Positions 18,727 to 27,010 of a DNA stretch of 33,763 bases are shown one piece after another. Below the pieces are notes generated by a model. It had not been told where the DNA came from. It ran no database searches and saw nothing but the letters and a program-made list of their open reading frames with translations. The position numbers and the translations under genes are program-made. The stretch's first letter is position 1, and every line of letters starts with the position of its first letter. The DNA is taken from contig CANRBE010000006.1 in the NCBI GenBank assembly GCA_947628785.1, positions 1 through 33,763 on the forward strand. Direction: 5' to 3'. Source of the DNA: an uncultured Bacilli bacterium (GTDB lineage Bacteria > Bacillota_I > Bacilli_A > RF39 > UBA660).

Positions 18727-19358
18727 TGATAGGATTTATCAAAAAAGATTTAGCAATGATTAAAAGTAACTTTAAACTATTAGGATTTTTAGTTATTATA
18801 TATATTGTAATGATTTTACTTGGTTATATGGATATATCATTTATTTTACCATTTATGAGTGTTATGATAATAATATCAACATTTAGTTATGATAATTATA
18901 ATAAATGGGATGCTTATTCAATTTCCCTACCTAATGGAAGAAAAAACAATGTAAAATCAAAATACATAACAACTATTTTAATGTTGCTTCTAGTTTCTAT
19001 TATCATAGTTATTTTATCATTTATTATATCTTATATTAATACCCAAACTATCAACTATGAACAAACATTAATTTCAACACTTGGAACAATCTTTGGAACA
19101 TTATTAGTTTTAACTTTTATGTATCCAATTATTTATAAATTTGGAGTTGAAAAAGCAAGAATTTTGATATTTATAATTGTATTTGGTTTAGCTATTATAA
19201 TTGGTTTAATCTCTAAATATATAGATTTATCAAACATTTTAAAATCATTATCATTTTTAGAAAACTATTTAGTAATAATTTTAATCATTACTTCGATTAT
19301 TATGGTTTATATATCTTATAAAATATCAGAAAAAATATTCATGAATAAAGAATTTTAA
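18726..19358 (+). CDS. ABC-2 type permease subunit
   Basis: Six hydrophobic segments; overlaps the preceding ATPase gene in a GntR-ABC-ABC2 operon. Confidence 0.85.
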   Translation: MIGFIKKDLAMIKSNFKLLGFLVIIYIVMILLGYMDISFILPFMSVMIIISTFSYDNYNKWDAYSISLPNGRKNNVKSKYITTILMLLLVSIIIVILSFIISYINTQTINYEQTLISTLGTIFGTLLVLTFMYPIIYKFGVEKARILIFIIVFGLAIIIGLISKYIDLSNILKSLSFLENYLVIILIITSIIMVYISYKISEKIFMNKEF

Positions 19359-19381
19359 AACATCTCTTAGTTTGAGATGTT
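19359..19381. terminator. Terminator between convergent genes
   Basis: AACATCTC-TTAGTTT-GAGATGTT then ATTTCTTT. Confidence 0.65.
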
Positions 19382-19778
19382 ATTTCTTTATAAAAATTCC
19401 TTTAAATTCTTCGATAGTATAAACTTTATCGCCATTAGGTACAGTTACATATGAATAAGCAGAATTTTCTTTAGCGACTTTAAAAACATCAGATGTCCAA
19501 GCAACTCTACCTCTACTAGTTATTTTACTTTCCCATTCACTACTTCCATAATATTTGGTTGTCGCTGTTACATTAATATATTTAAAACCATAATTATCTT
19601 GATTATTCTTTGTTTTATAAATATAAGTTTCAAAAACTCTTTCTCCTACTCCACCATGAAAAACAGCTACATAATTATCAGGAATCTTTCCACTGTAATA
19701 CCTAAATCCAAACACCCCACCAAGACCAACTATTACTAATAAAATAATAATAAATACCCATTTTACCTCTTTTTTCAT
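19380..19778 (-). CDS. Hypothetical membrane-anchored protein
   Basis: 132 aa, N-terminal TM and extracytoplasmic domain. Confidence 0.6.
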   Translation of the reverse strand: MKKEVKWVFIIILLVIVGLGGVFGFRYYSGKIPDNYVAVFHGGVGERVFETYIYKTKNNQDNYGFKYINVTATTKYYGSSEWESKITSRGRVAWTSDVFKVAKENSAYSYVTVPNGDKVYTIEEFKGIFIKK

Positions 19779-19839
19779 AAAGTCTCCTTTTAAATTTTAA
19801 ATCTTAGTATTTTTATAATTAAATTTCTTCTATTTTTTA

Positions 19840-20400
19840 TTAAAGATTTGTTTTCTTTTTTTGATGTCCATTTTCTTCAGATTTATAAACATAATTAACA
19901 ATTTCCCTAGACATTCCATTTATTTTTTCTTTATAAATAATTAAAGATTTTTTAGCTATATCGATAACTTCTTCTTTAGTCATCCCCAAAAAATTAGCAA
20001 TTTCTAAACTATCAAAATGTTTACCATCTATTAAATCAAATTCCAAACAAAATATTAAAGCTTCTTTAGGAGATAAAAAATTTAATAATTCCCTAAATTC
20101 AATAGATTTAAAATAATTAATCACTTCTGGTTTTTTATATTCATTTTTAACATTTTTTTTCTTTCTAGTTCTTAAAACAATATTAGGATTTTCTAACAAC
20201 CTTTTCATTTTAGCAACTAAATTGTTATAAGCTCTTTTATCTTCACTATCAGTTAGCATATTATAAACTGGCTTATCTAAGTCTTCACCATATTTTAATC
20301 TAATTATCCTCATATCATCTTCATTTAATCTTAACAACATATCATCAACTTGTTTTTTAGTATAATTATTAAAATATTTATATATTGTTTGAGCTTTCAT
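19840..20400 (-). CDS. Stand-alone paralog of the C-terminal extension of the adjacent sigma factor (no sigma region 2)
   Basis: QTIYKYFNNYTKKQVDDMLLRLNEDDMRIIRLKYGEDLDKPVYNML...EALIFCLEFDLIDGKHFDSLEIANFLGMTKEEVIDIAKKSL aligns with the C-terminus of 20397-22412; ATGA overlap with that gene. Confidence 0.75.
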   Translation of the reverse strand: MKAQTIYKYFNNYTKKQVDDMLLRLNEDDMRIIRLKYGEDLDKPVYNMLTDSEDKRAYNNLVAKMKRLLENPNIVLRTRKKKNVKNEYKKPEVINYFKSIEFRELLNFLSPKEALIFCLEFDLIDGKHFDSLEIANFLGMTKEEVIDIAKKSLIIYKEKINGMSREIVNYVYKSEENGHQKKKTNL

Positions 20401-22412
20401 TTTTTACCTCTTTTCTCTTTTTCCAATGACTTAAAAATATAATTAACAGCTGGATTTATAGAATCAAGTAATTCTTTTCTAAAATCAAATAAAACTTTTT
20501 TTACTATTTTTATTACTTCTTGTTCATCTATCTTAAAAAAATTAGCTATTTTTTCAGTTTCATAACACTCATCATCTATAAAACCTAGTTTCAAACAAAA
20601 TATTAAAGCTTCTTCTTTAGTTAAATTATTAAATATATTTTCCCATTTAAAATCTTTTAATACTTTTATATTAGCTTTATATTCATTTTCTAAATCATCA
20701 TATTTACTTAATATTCTTTTTAATTTAGCCATGGCATTTTTATAACGTTTTCTAATCTCATCATCAGCTAAAATATTATATACAGGTTTATTTAAATCAG
20801 GTCCATATTTTAATGTTATAACTTCAATTTCTTGGTCTGTCATTTGACTTAATGATTCATTTATCTGTTCTTTTGTATATTTACTAAAATATTGATAAAT
20901 AGTTTGGATTTTTTTATTTCCTGTTCCTGGTTTAGCAGTATACTTTTTATAATTAAGATAAGAGATATTTCCATGACATGTTTCTTTGATATTTTTAAGA
21001 TAACTTAAAGATTTATTAGGATAACTAGTATATTCTTCAAAACCATCTATAAACTTAGTTTTTCTTAATTTAAACAAAGCATTTTCTTGTATTTGTCTAA
21101 TTCTTTCTCTTGTTAGGCCATATTGAATAGCTATCTCTTTTAAAGTTAAAGGTTTTTTATTATCAAAACCAAATCGTAACTTTAAAACTTGGATTTCTTT
21201 TTCATTTAAATTGGCTTCTTTAAATAATTCTTCAATACTATCAGCTAAAAATTTATTACCCACTAAATCTTCTAAAGGTTTATCATCTGATTCGATGAAA
21301 TCACTTAATTCCGTTTCTTTTTCTTCTCCTACCTTAACACTTATACTTATTGGGTCAATCATCAAATTATAAACATAAGCTATATCGTCTTCTTTAACAT
21401 TAAGTTCACTTGCTACTTCTTTTAAAGTAGGAGGTCTATTTAAACTCATAGTTAAGTTATTAATTACTTTGTTATAAGAAAGAAACTTTTCATATTGATG
21501 TACTGGAATTTTAATAGTTTTAGATTTATCCATAATTCCTCGAGCAATAGATTGTCTAATCCACCAGGTTGCATAAGTTGAAAATTTATACCCTTTATCA
21601 ACATCAAATTTATCAACAGCTTTCATAAGTCCTAAATTACCATCTTGAACTAAATCTAATAAAGCTAGTCCTCTCCCAACATATTTTTTAGCAATACTAA
21701 CAACTAATTTTAAATTACTTTTGATAAACAAATCTTTAGCTTCTTTATCACCTTGTTTTATTTTTAAAGCCAATTGGTTTTCTTGCTTGCTATCTAATAT
21801 TGGATACTTACCTATCTCTTTTAAATATTGTTTTAAAATATCTAAAGATTCTAAATTATTAGTACTATTTTCTTCTTCATAATTATTAGTTTCAATATCA
21901 TTTAAAATACAATATGTATCAATAGTCAAAATAAGTAAATTATTAGTAAATATTTTATCTATATTACCGTTTAGTATTTGCTTTTTATTTTTTTCAATTA
22001 TTAAATCAGTAGCTTTATTAAATAAAAGATTTTTATTAAGTAACTCAATAATTATTTCAGGAGTTGGTATATACTCATTAAAACTTAAAAACAAAGATAA
22101 ACTTTTAAAAAAATTTAAAGCATCATTATAGTTATTACAGTTATTAAGATTTTGGTTGATATAGTTATTTATTATTTTAAAAGAAGTTTTTGAATTTAAA
22201 ATTAAATTTTTGACTTTATTTATTAAAATACTTTTAGTTATTTTTATTACTTGGTCTTTTATATCAGAAGTATCTTTAATATTATCAGTTACTTCTTTAA
22301 TTAAATCTTCATATTCTTTTTTATCAATATCAATAAAACTATAACTTTTATATACATCATCAACAGTAGGTTTTATAAATTTAATCATTTGTTTTACTTC
22401 TTTTAAATCCAT
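20397..22412 (-). CDS. Sigma-70 family RNA polymerase sigma factor with long N-terminal and C-terminal extensions
   Basis: KQYLKEIGKYPILDSKQENQLALKIKQGD, DLVQDGNLGLMKAVDKFDVDKGYKFSTYATWWIRQSIARGIMDKSKTIKIPVHQ, LTLKEIAIQYGLTRERIRQIQENALFKLRK; about 190 aa after region 4. Confidence 0.92.
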   Translation of the reverse strand: MDLKEVKQMIKFIKPTVDDVYKSYSFIDIDKKEYEDLIKEVTDNIKDTSDIKDQVIKITKSILINKVKNLILNSKTSFKIINNYINQNLNNCNNYNDALNFFKSLSLFLSFNEYIPTPEIIIELLNKNLLFNKATDLIIEKNKKQILNGNIDKIFTNNLLILTIDTYCILNDIETNNYEEENSTNNLESLDILKQYLKEIGKYPILDSKQENQLALKIKQGDKEAKDLFIKSNLKLVVSIAKKYVGRGLALLDLVQDGNLGLMKAVDKFDVDKGYKFSTYATWWIRQSIARGIMDKSKTIKIPVHQYEKFLSYNKVINNLTMSLNRPPTLKEVASELNVKEDDIAYVYNLMIDPISISVKVGEEKETELSDFIESDDKPLEDLVGNKFLADSIEELFKEANLNEKEIQVLKLRFGFDNKKPLTLKEIAIQYGLTRERIRQIQENALFKLRKTKFIDGFEEYTSYPNKSLSYLKNIKETCHGNISYLNYKKYTAKPGTGNKKIQTIYQYFSKYTKEQINESLSQMTDQEIEVITLKYGPDLNKPVYNILADDEIRKRYKNAMAKLKRILSKYDDLENEYKANIKVLKDFKWENIFNNLTKEEALIFCLKLGFIDDECYETEKIANFFKIDEQEVIKIVKKVLFDFRKELLDSINPAVNYIFKSLEKEKRGKK

Positions 22413-22476
22413 ACAAACCTCCTATATATTTTATTATTATACCTCTTTTTCTTTTAAAGTCAATCAAAAAAAAGAA

Positions 22477-22495
22477 AAAAAACCTATGGTTTTTT
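22477..22495 (-). terminator. Terminator of the prepilin-like operon
   Basis: AAAAAACC-TAT-GGTTTTTT. Confidence 0.6.
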
Positions 22496-22555
22496 ATTCA
22501 ATACCAAAAACAATATAACAATTTATTCATTTTATCATTTCCTTTTATCAACTAT

Positions 22556-23020
22556 TTAAACTATTTGATAGACAATATGAATACTATAGTCTCCCTTCAT
22601 TATTTTATTTTGAATAGGGATATAAATATCTTCAATTGTAGCACTTCCTCCATCTGTAAAACTTTTCAGAATAGATCGATGAGTTATTTCACCAATAGTA
22701 GAACCACTAACATTTTGTAAAGTATAATTATCATAAAATAGTCGTCCATCTTCTAATTTTAATTCTTTTTCTAAACCATCTAAAGAAAATCTAAGACAAT
22801 TACTACCACATTCAGTAATAGATACTGTCGCACTATTAGCTAAGTCTTGTTCAATTCTTCTTTGAAAATTAGATTGGTTTATTAAAAGTCTAGTTTGAAT
22901 TTCTCCTCGATTATACATTTGTTCCAAACTTATAAAAAGTTCAAATAACAAAACTGATATTGTTGAAACTAATAAAAATGTAGCAATTGTCTCAACAATA
23001 GTAAAACCCTTTTCATTCAT
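22556..23020 (-). CDS. Type II secretion/type IV pilus prepilin-like protein
   Basis: MNEKGFTIVETIATFLLVSTISVLLFELF: prepilin cleavage/N-methylation motif G|FT..E. Confidence 0.8.
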   Translation of the reverse strand: MNEKGFTIVETIATFLLVSTISVLLFELFISLEQMYNRGEIQTRLLINQSNFQRRIEQDLANSATVSITECGSNCLRFSLDGLEKELKLEDGRLFYDNYTLQNVSGSTIGEITHRSILKSFTDGGSATIEDIYIPIQNKIMKGDYSIHIVYQIV

Positions 23021-23024
23021 TTAA

Positions 23025-23525
23025 TCACCCTATTTCTAAGTTCAAACTACCAAGTTCTCCGTTTTGATATTCAATTACCAACCGATACTTTTTATCAGTG
23101 TTTATATCAAGTTGTTTTAAGAAATTATAAATATTTTCTGAATAAGTTTTATTATCTCTTATTTCCGCAATTAATTTACTAGGATTATTTTCCGTAAGTA
23201 AAACTGTTTTAACCCGTAACACTTCTAGTAAAGTTTGACAGTAATCCATATTGACAAGTCCTTGACATGTTGTTATATCATCAAATCCTGTATCACCAGC
23301 TCCAATATTTTCTATAACATAACTTGCTTCTTTAGATTCTAAAAAATTAGCCATTTGTTTAGTATTATATATAGTTGTTACAGAATTATAATGACTAGTT
23401 CTATCATGATTTTTTTGTAGATATATATACTGCGTATACAAAACAAGTAATATTCCTACAATAAATATTGAGACTATCAAAGTTTCTAATAAAGAAAATC
23501 CTTGACAATTTATTTTTTTTTCCAT
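23025..23525 (-). CDS. Type II secretion/type IV pilus prepilin-like protein
   Basis: MEKKINCQGFSLLETLIVSIFIVGILLVLYTQY: G|FSLLE motif. Confidence 0.75.
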   Translation of the reverse strand: MEKKINCQGFSLLETLIVSIFIVGILLVLYTQYIYLQKNHDRTSHYNSVTTIYNTKQMANFLESKEASYVIENIGAGDTGFDDITTCQGLVNMDYCQTLLEVLRVKTVLLTENNPSKLIAEIRDNKTYSENIYNFLKQLDINTDKKYRLVIEYQNGELGSLNLEIG

Positions 23526-23628
23526 AAATTTGACTCCTTATTCTTGTTTTTATCTTAAATATATTATATAATATTTTTAGGATAAATACTAGTCCTAAAT
23601 AAAAAAAGAATAAAGGAGTTGAACTTCA

Positions 23629-24963
23629 ATGTTAAAAAAATTTGATTTTGACAAAATGCCAATAGTAGAAATAGTAAATGAAATTCTAGTTGATGCTTCT
23701 AAAAAAGGAGCTAGTGATATTCACCTTGACCCTCAAGACCAATTTATGAAAATTAGAATTAGGATTGATGGAGCTTTATCTGATTATTCCGAAGTACCTA
23801 ATACAGTCAAGAAAAACTTAGTAACTAGAATTAAAATTATTTCAGGGATGAATATTACTGAATCTAGATTACCACAAGATGGAGCTATTAAAGCTACTAT
23901 TCAAGATGTGAATTTAGATTTGAGGGTTTCAGCTTTACCTACTTTAGATGGAGAAAAAATAGTTATTCGTATTTTGGATTATTCAATGAGTTCTCAAGGT
24001 CTAGAAAGCTTAGGATTTAGTGAGCCAAACTATGAAAAAGTAGCTAGAATGATTCAAATACCAAATGGAATAATACTAGTAACTGGTGCTACTGGTACTG
24101 GTAAATCAACAACCGTATATTCTATTCTACAAAGGCTAAATCGTGAAGATACCAATATTATCACAGTTGAAGACCCAATCGAAATGAATATTAGAGGTGT
24201 TAACCAAGTTCAAACTAATAGTGAAATAGGACTTACCTTTGCGAATGCTTTAAGGTCTATTTTAAGGCAAGACCCTAATATAATTATGATTGGAGAAATT
24301 CGTGATAGTGAAACTGCTAGAATTGCCGTTAGAGCTTCTATCACAGGACACTTAGTTTTATCTACTATCCATACTAATAACTCATTAAATACAATTGAAC
24401 GTTTAATCGATATGGATGTAGAAAGATATTTACTATCTTCAGCTTTATCAGGTATTATTTCTCAAAAATTAGCTAGAAAATTATGTAAACATTGCGCTAC
24501 TAAACGTCCAACTAACGACTATGAAAAAGATTTGTTTAAACAAGTCCTACATAAAGATGTTAACGAAGTATATACAGCTGTTGGATGTGAAGAATGTCGT
24601 AATGGATATAAAGGTCGAATTGCAATTCATGAAGTATTACTTATCAATCAAGAAATTAGAGATGCTATAAGTAGTAACTTAAGAAAAGACAAATTAAGAG
24701 AACTAGTTTATTCTTCTGATGTTATTACTTTATTACAAGATGGTTTGGAAAAAGTTATCGATGGTGAAACAACATTTGAAGAAATATTAAAATTAATTGA
24801 ATTAGAAAATGATGATACACCTAAATCTGGACATTACAACTTACATGATGCCATTAAACAAACTAATATTTCTCATAATTCAGAAAATAAAAATGATAAT
24901 AAACCTGAACAAAATAAAATTGATTTAGAAGATGAACTTGATAAAAAAATAGAAGAATTATAA
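23629..24963 (+). CDS. GspE/PilB-family secretion or pilus assembly ATPase
   Basis: GASDIHLDPQ, GATGTGKSTT Walker A, TVEDPIE, MIGEIRDSETA Walker B, ITGHLVLSTIHTN His box, CKHC...CEEC zinc motif. Confidence 0.93.
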   Translation: MLKKFDFDKMPIVEIVNEILVDASKKGASDIHLDPQDQFMKIRIRIDGALSDYSEVPNTVKKNLVTRIKIISGMNITESRLPQDGAIKATIQDVNLDLRVSALPTLDGEKIVIRILDYSMSSQGLESLGFSEPNYEKVARMIQIPNGIILVTGATGTGKSTTVYSILQRLNREDTNIITVEDPIEMNIRGVNQVQTNSEIGLTFANALRSILRQDPNIIMIGEIRDSETARIAVRASITGHLVLSTIHTNNSLNTIERLIDMDVERYLLSSALSGIISQKLARKLCKHCATKRPTNDYEKDLFKQVLHKDVNEVYTAVGCEECRNGYKGRIAIHEVLLINQEIRDAISSNLRKDKLRELVYSSDVITLLQDGLEKVIDGETTFEEILKLIELENDDTPKSGHYNLHDAIKQTNISHNSENKNDNKPEQNKIDLEDELDKKIEEL

Positions 24964-24974
24964 TCTTCTATTTT
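24946..24974. terminator. Bidirectional terminator
   Basis: AAAATAGAAGA-ATTATAA-TCTTCTATTTT. Confidence 0.75.
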
Positions 24975-26224
24975 ATTTTTCTTGCTTCTAAATAATATCT
25001 TTTGTCATAACTATGTCCCATTGAGAAAGTTTTTCTAGGTAAAGCTCCATCAGTTATAACTGTTTTAAATAACTGATTTTTTTCCATTGCTTTAAAAAGT
25101 ATTCCTACATTACCTTCTTTTTTACCCATTTCTTTAGTTGTTTCATCTCCATGGATATAATCTATTTTTCCTTTATTATCTTTTAAGAATTCATCTAAAA
25201 ACATTTGAATAGAACCAACTGCTATATTAGATTTAGGATTTTCAATATATAGTTTTTTATCTATTTTATTAGTTACTAATTCAAATTCTTGACCATTTCC
25301 TTCCTCATTTATATCATAATATTTATATAACTCATCTATTAATTTATCAACATCAGTATTAAATATTACTCGATGAATAGGTTCAAATTCTAAAGCTTCA
25401 CTATGTAAATTTACTAATTCTACTAAAGCATAACGAGCTGGATTTTTAAGATATTCTTCTTCAGTTAAAGTTTGTTTTAAATTTTCATAATTTGTTTTAG
25501 CTGTAGCAAGCGAATGGTTACCATCTCCCATTGCAAATAGTAAAACTCCCTTATCATGAACTTGATATTTATTATCAAAATATTCTTGACTTGTTAATTT
25601 TTCTAGTTTTTCTAAAACTTGATTAATTATATCATCATTTAATTTATAACCTTTTATATGACCTCCTTGTTTCATCAGGTCAAAGTCATATATTTTATCT
25701 TTTTCATCAATTTGATTTTTAATCTTTTCAATGATATCCTTTTTATCATCATCAACTAATATCATAATATGAGGAAGCTCTAACAAAGCATTTTCTCTTA
25801 CTTTAAGTCTAGGTGGTATTCTTTCAATAACAGTTTTTTCTGTAGCCCTAATAAGACTTTGAGAACCTTTTTGATAATCATATTCTTCCAAATCAACCAT
25901 TCCTATTAGTCCTTCTCTAATTCTTCCATCTTGTTGTTTTCTTTCTAAATAAATCATGGTATCATTTAAAGTATCAAAAATATCATCATCAATATATTCT
26001 TTCATCGTCGCATTTATCTTACTAATTTTTTCATCGACATCTTCATCTTCCAAATATATTTCTGGTAAAGTAATTCTTAAAGTTGATGGGCTATCTCCTA
26101 CTATTTTATCAACTTCAGACCAATACTCTCCTTCACTTGTATACTGATCACAAGCTACAACACTCCATTTTTTCATATCAATGTTTTTAGGTATTAAAAT
26201 ATCTGCTTTTTTAAATGGTATCAT
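24968..26224 (-). CDS. DUF1015 family protein
   Basis: MIPFKKADILIPKNIDMKKWSVVACDQYTSEGEYW...; MGDGNHSLATAK..YENLK; DUF1015 pattern. Confidence 0.85.
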   Translation of the reverse strand: MIPFKKADILIPKNIDMKKWSVVACDQYTSEGEYWSEVDKIVGDSPSTLRITLPEIYLEDEDVDEKISKINATMKEYIDDDIFDTLNDTMIYLERKQQDGRIREGLIGMVDLEEYDYQKGSQSLIRATEKTVIERIPPRLKVRENALLELPHIMILVDDDKKDIIEKIKNQIDEKDKIYDFDLMKQGGHIKGYKLNDDIINQVLEKLEKLTSQEYFDNKYQVHDKGVLLFAMGDGNHSLATAKTNYENLKQTLTEEEYLKNPARYALVELVNLHSEALEFEPIHRVIFNTDVDKLIDELYKYYDINEEGNGQEFELVTNKIDKKLYIENPKSNIAVGSIQMFLDEFLKDNKGKIDYIHGDETTKEMGKKEGNVGILFKAMEKNQLFKTVITDGALPRKTFSMGHSYDKRYYLEARKIK

Positions 26225-26305
26225 ATTATTCCTCCTTCTACATTATAGTACCAAATTTTAAAACAAATTAAAAGACTTTTAATAAAATAACTATTAATAC
26301 TTCTT

Positions 26306-26344
26306 AAAAAAAAATTAGCTTTTTTTTTGGCTAACTTTTTTTTT
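26306..26344 (-). terminator. Terminator of the giant-ORF/231-aa operon
   Basis: Minus strand AAAAAAAGTTAGCC-A-run-GCTAATTTTTTTTT; overlaps the stop codon. Confidence 0.65.
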
Positions 26345-27010
26345 ACAATGAACACTAAATTCATCATATATTATTACATTAAAAGGTATTCCTATTTTTT
26401 CTTCTACTCCATACTCTAAAATACTTGTTAATAAATTTATTTGTCCTAAAGCTGAACTAAAATTAGAAAAAGTATCACCTAGTTCATTAGAAAATTGATT
26501 ATATCTAACACCAATTATAATAGAATTACTAGGTTTATAGAATTTACCATTATCTGGTCCATAACTTATATTTATCACTTGTCCATTAGGAATTTCTAGT
26601 ATAATATCTTTATATGTATCTTCAACAAATTTCTCATTTTGATAAGTCAAAGTATAATCATCAGTTTTATATATATTCCATAAATAATCTAGTTGTTTTT
26701 TATTAAAACGTTCAACATATATATTATTTCTTATATAAAAGTATTTTAAATATCCATTAGATAAATATTGATACATATCCTTATCTTCATTAGAAACTTC
26801 ACCAAACAATTCTTTTCTATCTTCTAATCTTTTATCATATTCAAGCAAATCATATTTTTTTATCATATATTGAACTAAAAGATTACTATAAACATTGTAA
26901 AAAATCAAATATTTTTCCATTTGTTCATCAGATTTAATATTACACTCTTGTCTTATATCAGGTCTTTCTAAAACTAAAAATTCCTCGTCGATAAAATTTA
27001 ATTTGTTCAT
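26315..27010 (-). CDS. Orphan protein of unknown function, translationally coupled to the upstream giant ORF (candidate immunity or accessory protein)
   Basis: 231 aa; ATGA overlap with the giant ORF stop and GGAGGGAATAGAATG ribosome-binding site; soluble, acidic N-terminal half. Confidence 0.65.
   Translation of the reverse strand: MNKLNFIDEEFLVLERPDIRQECNIKSDEQMEKYLIFYNVYSNLLVQYMIKKYDLLEYDKRLEDRKELFGEVSNEDKDMYQYLSNGYLKYFYIRNNIYVERFNKKQLDYLWNIYKTDDYTLTYQNEKFVEDTYKDIILEIPNGQVINISYGPDNGKFYKPSNSIIIGVRYNQFSNELGDTFSNFSSALGQINLLTSILEYGVEEKIGIPFNVIIYDEFSVHCKKKVSQKKS

Noticed and set aside
20397-22412. Calling the sigma factor the housekeeping rpoD
   Set aside because: Region 2.4 and the terminal extensions are atypical; without the rest of the genome it cannot be decided whether it is primary or alternative.
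25956-26147. Plus-strand 63-aa ORF
   Set aside because: Antisense to DUF1015; Ser-rich shadow translation.
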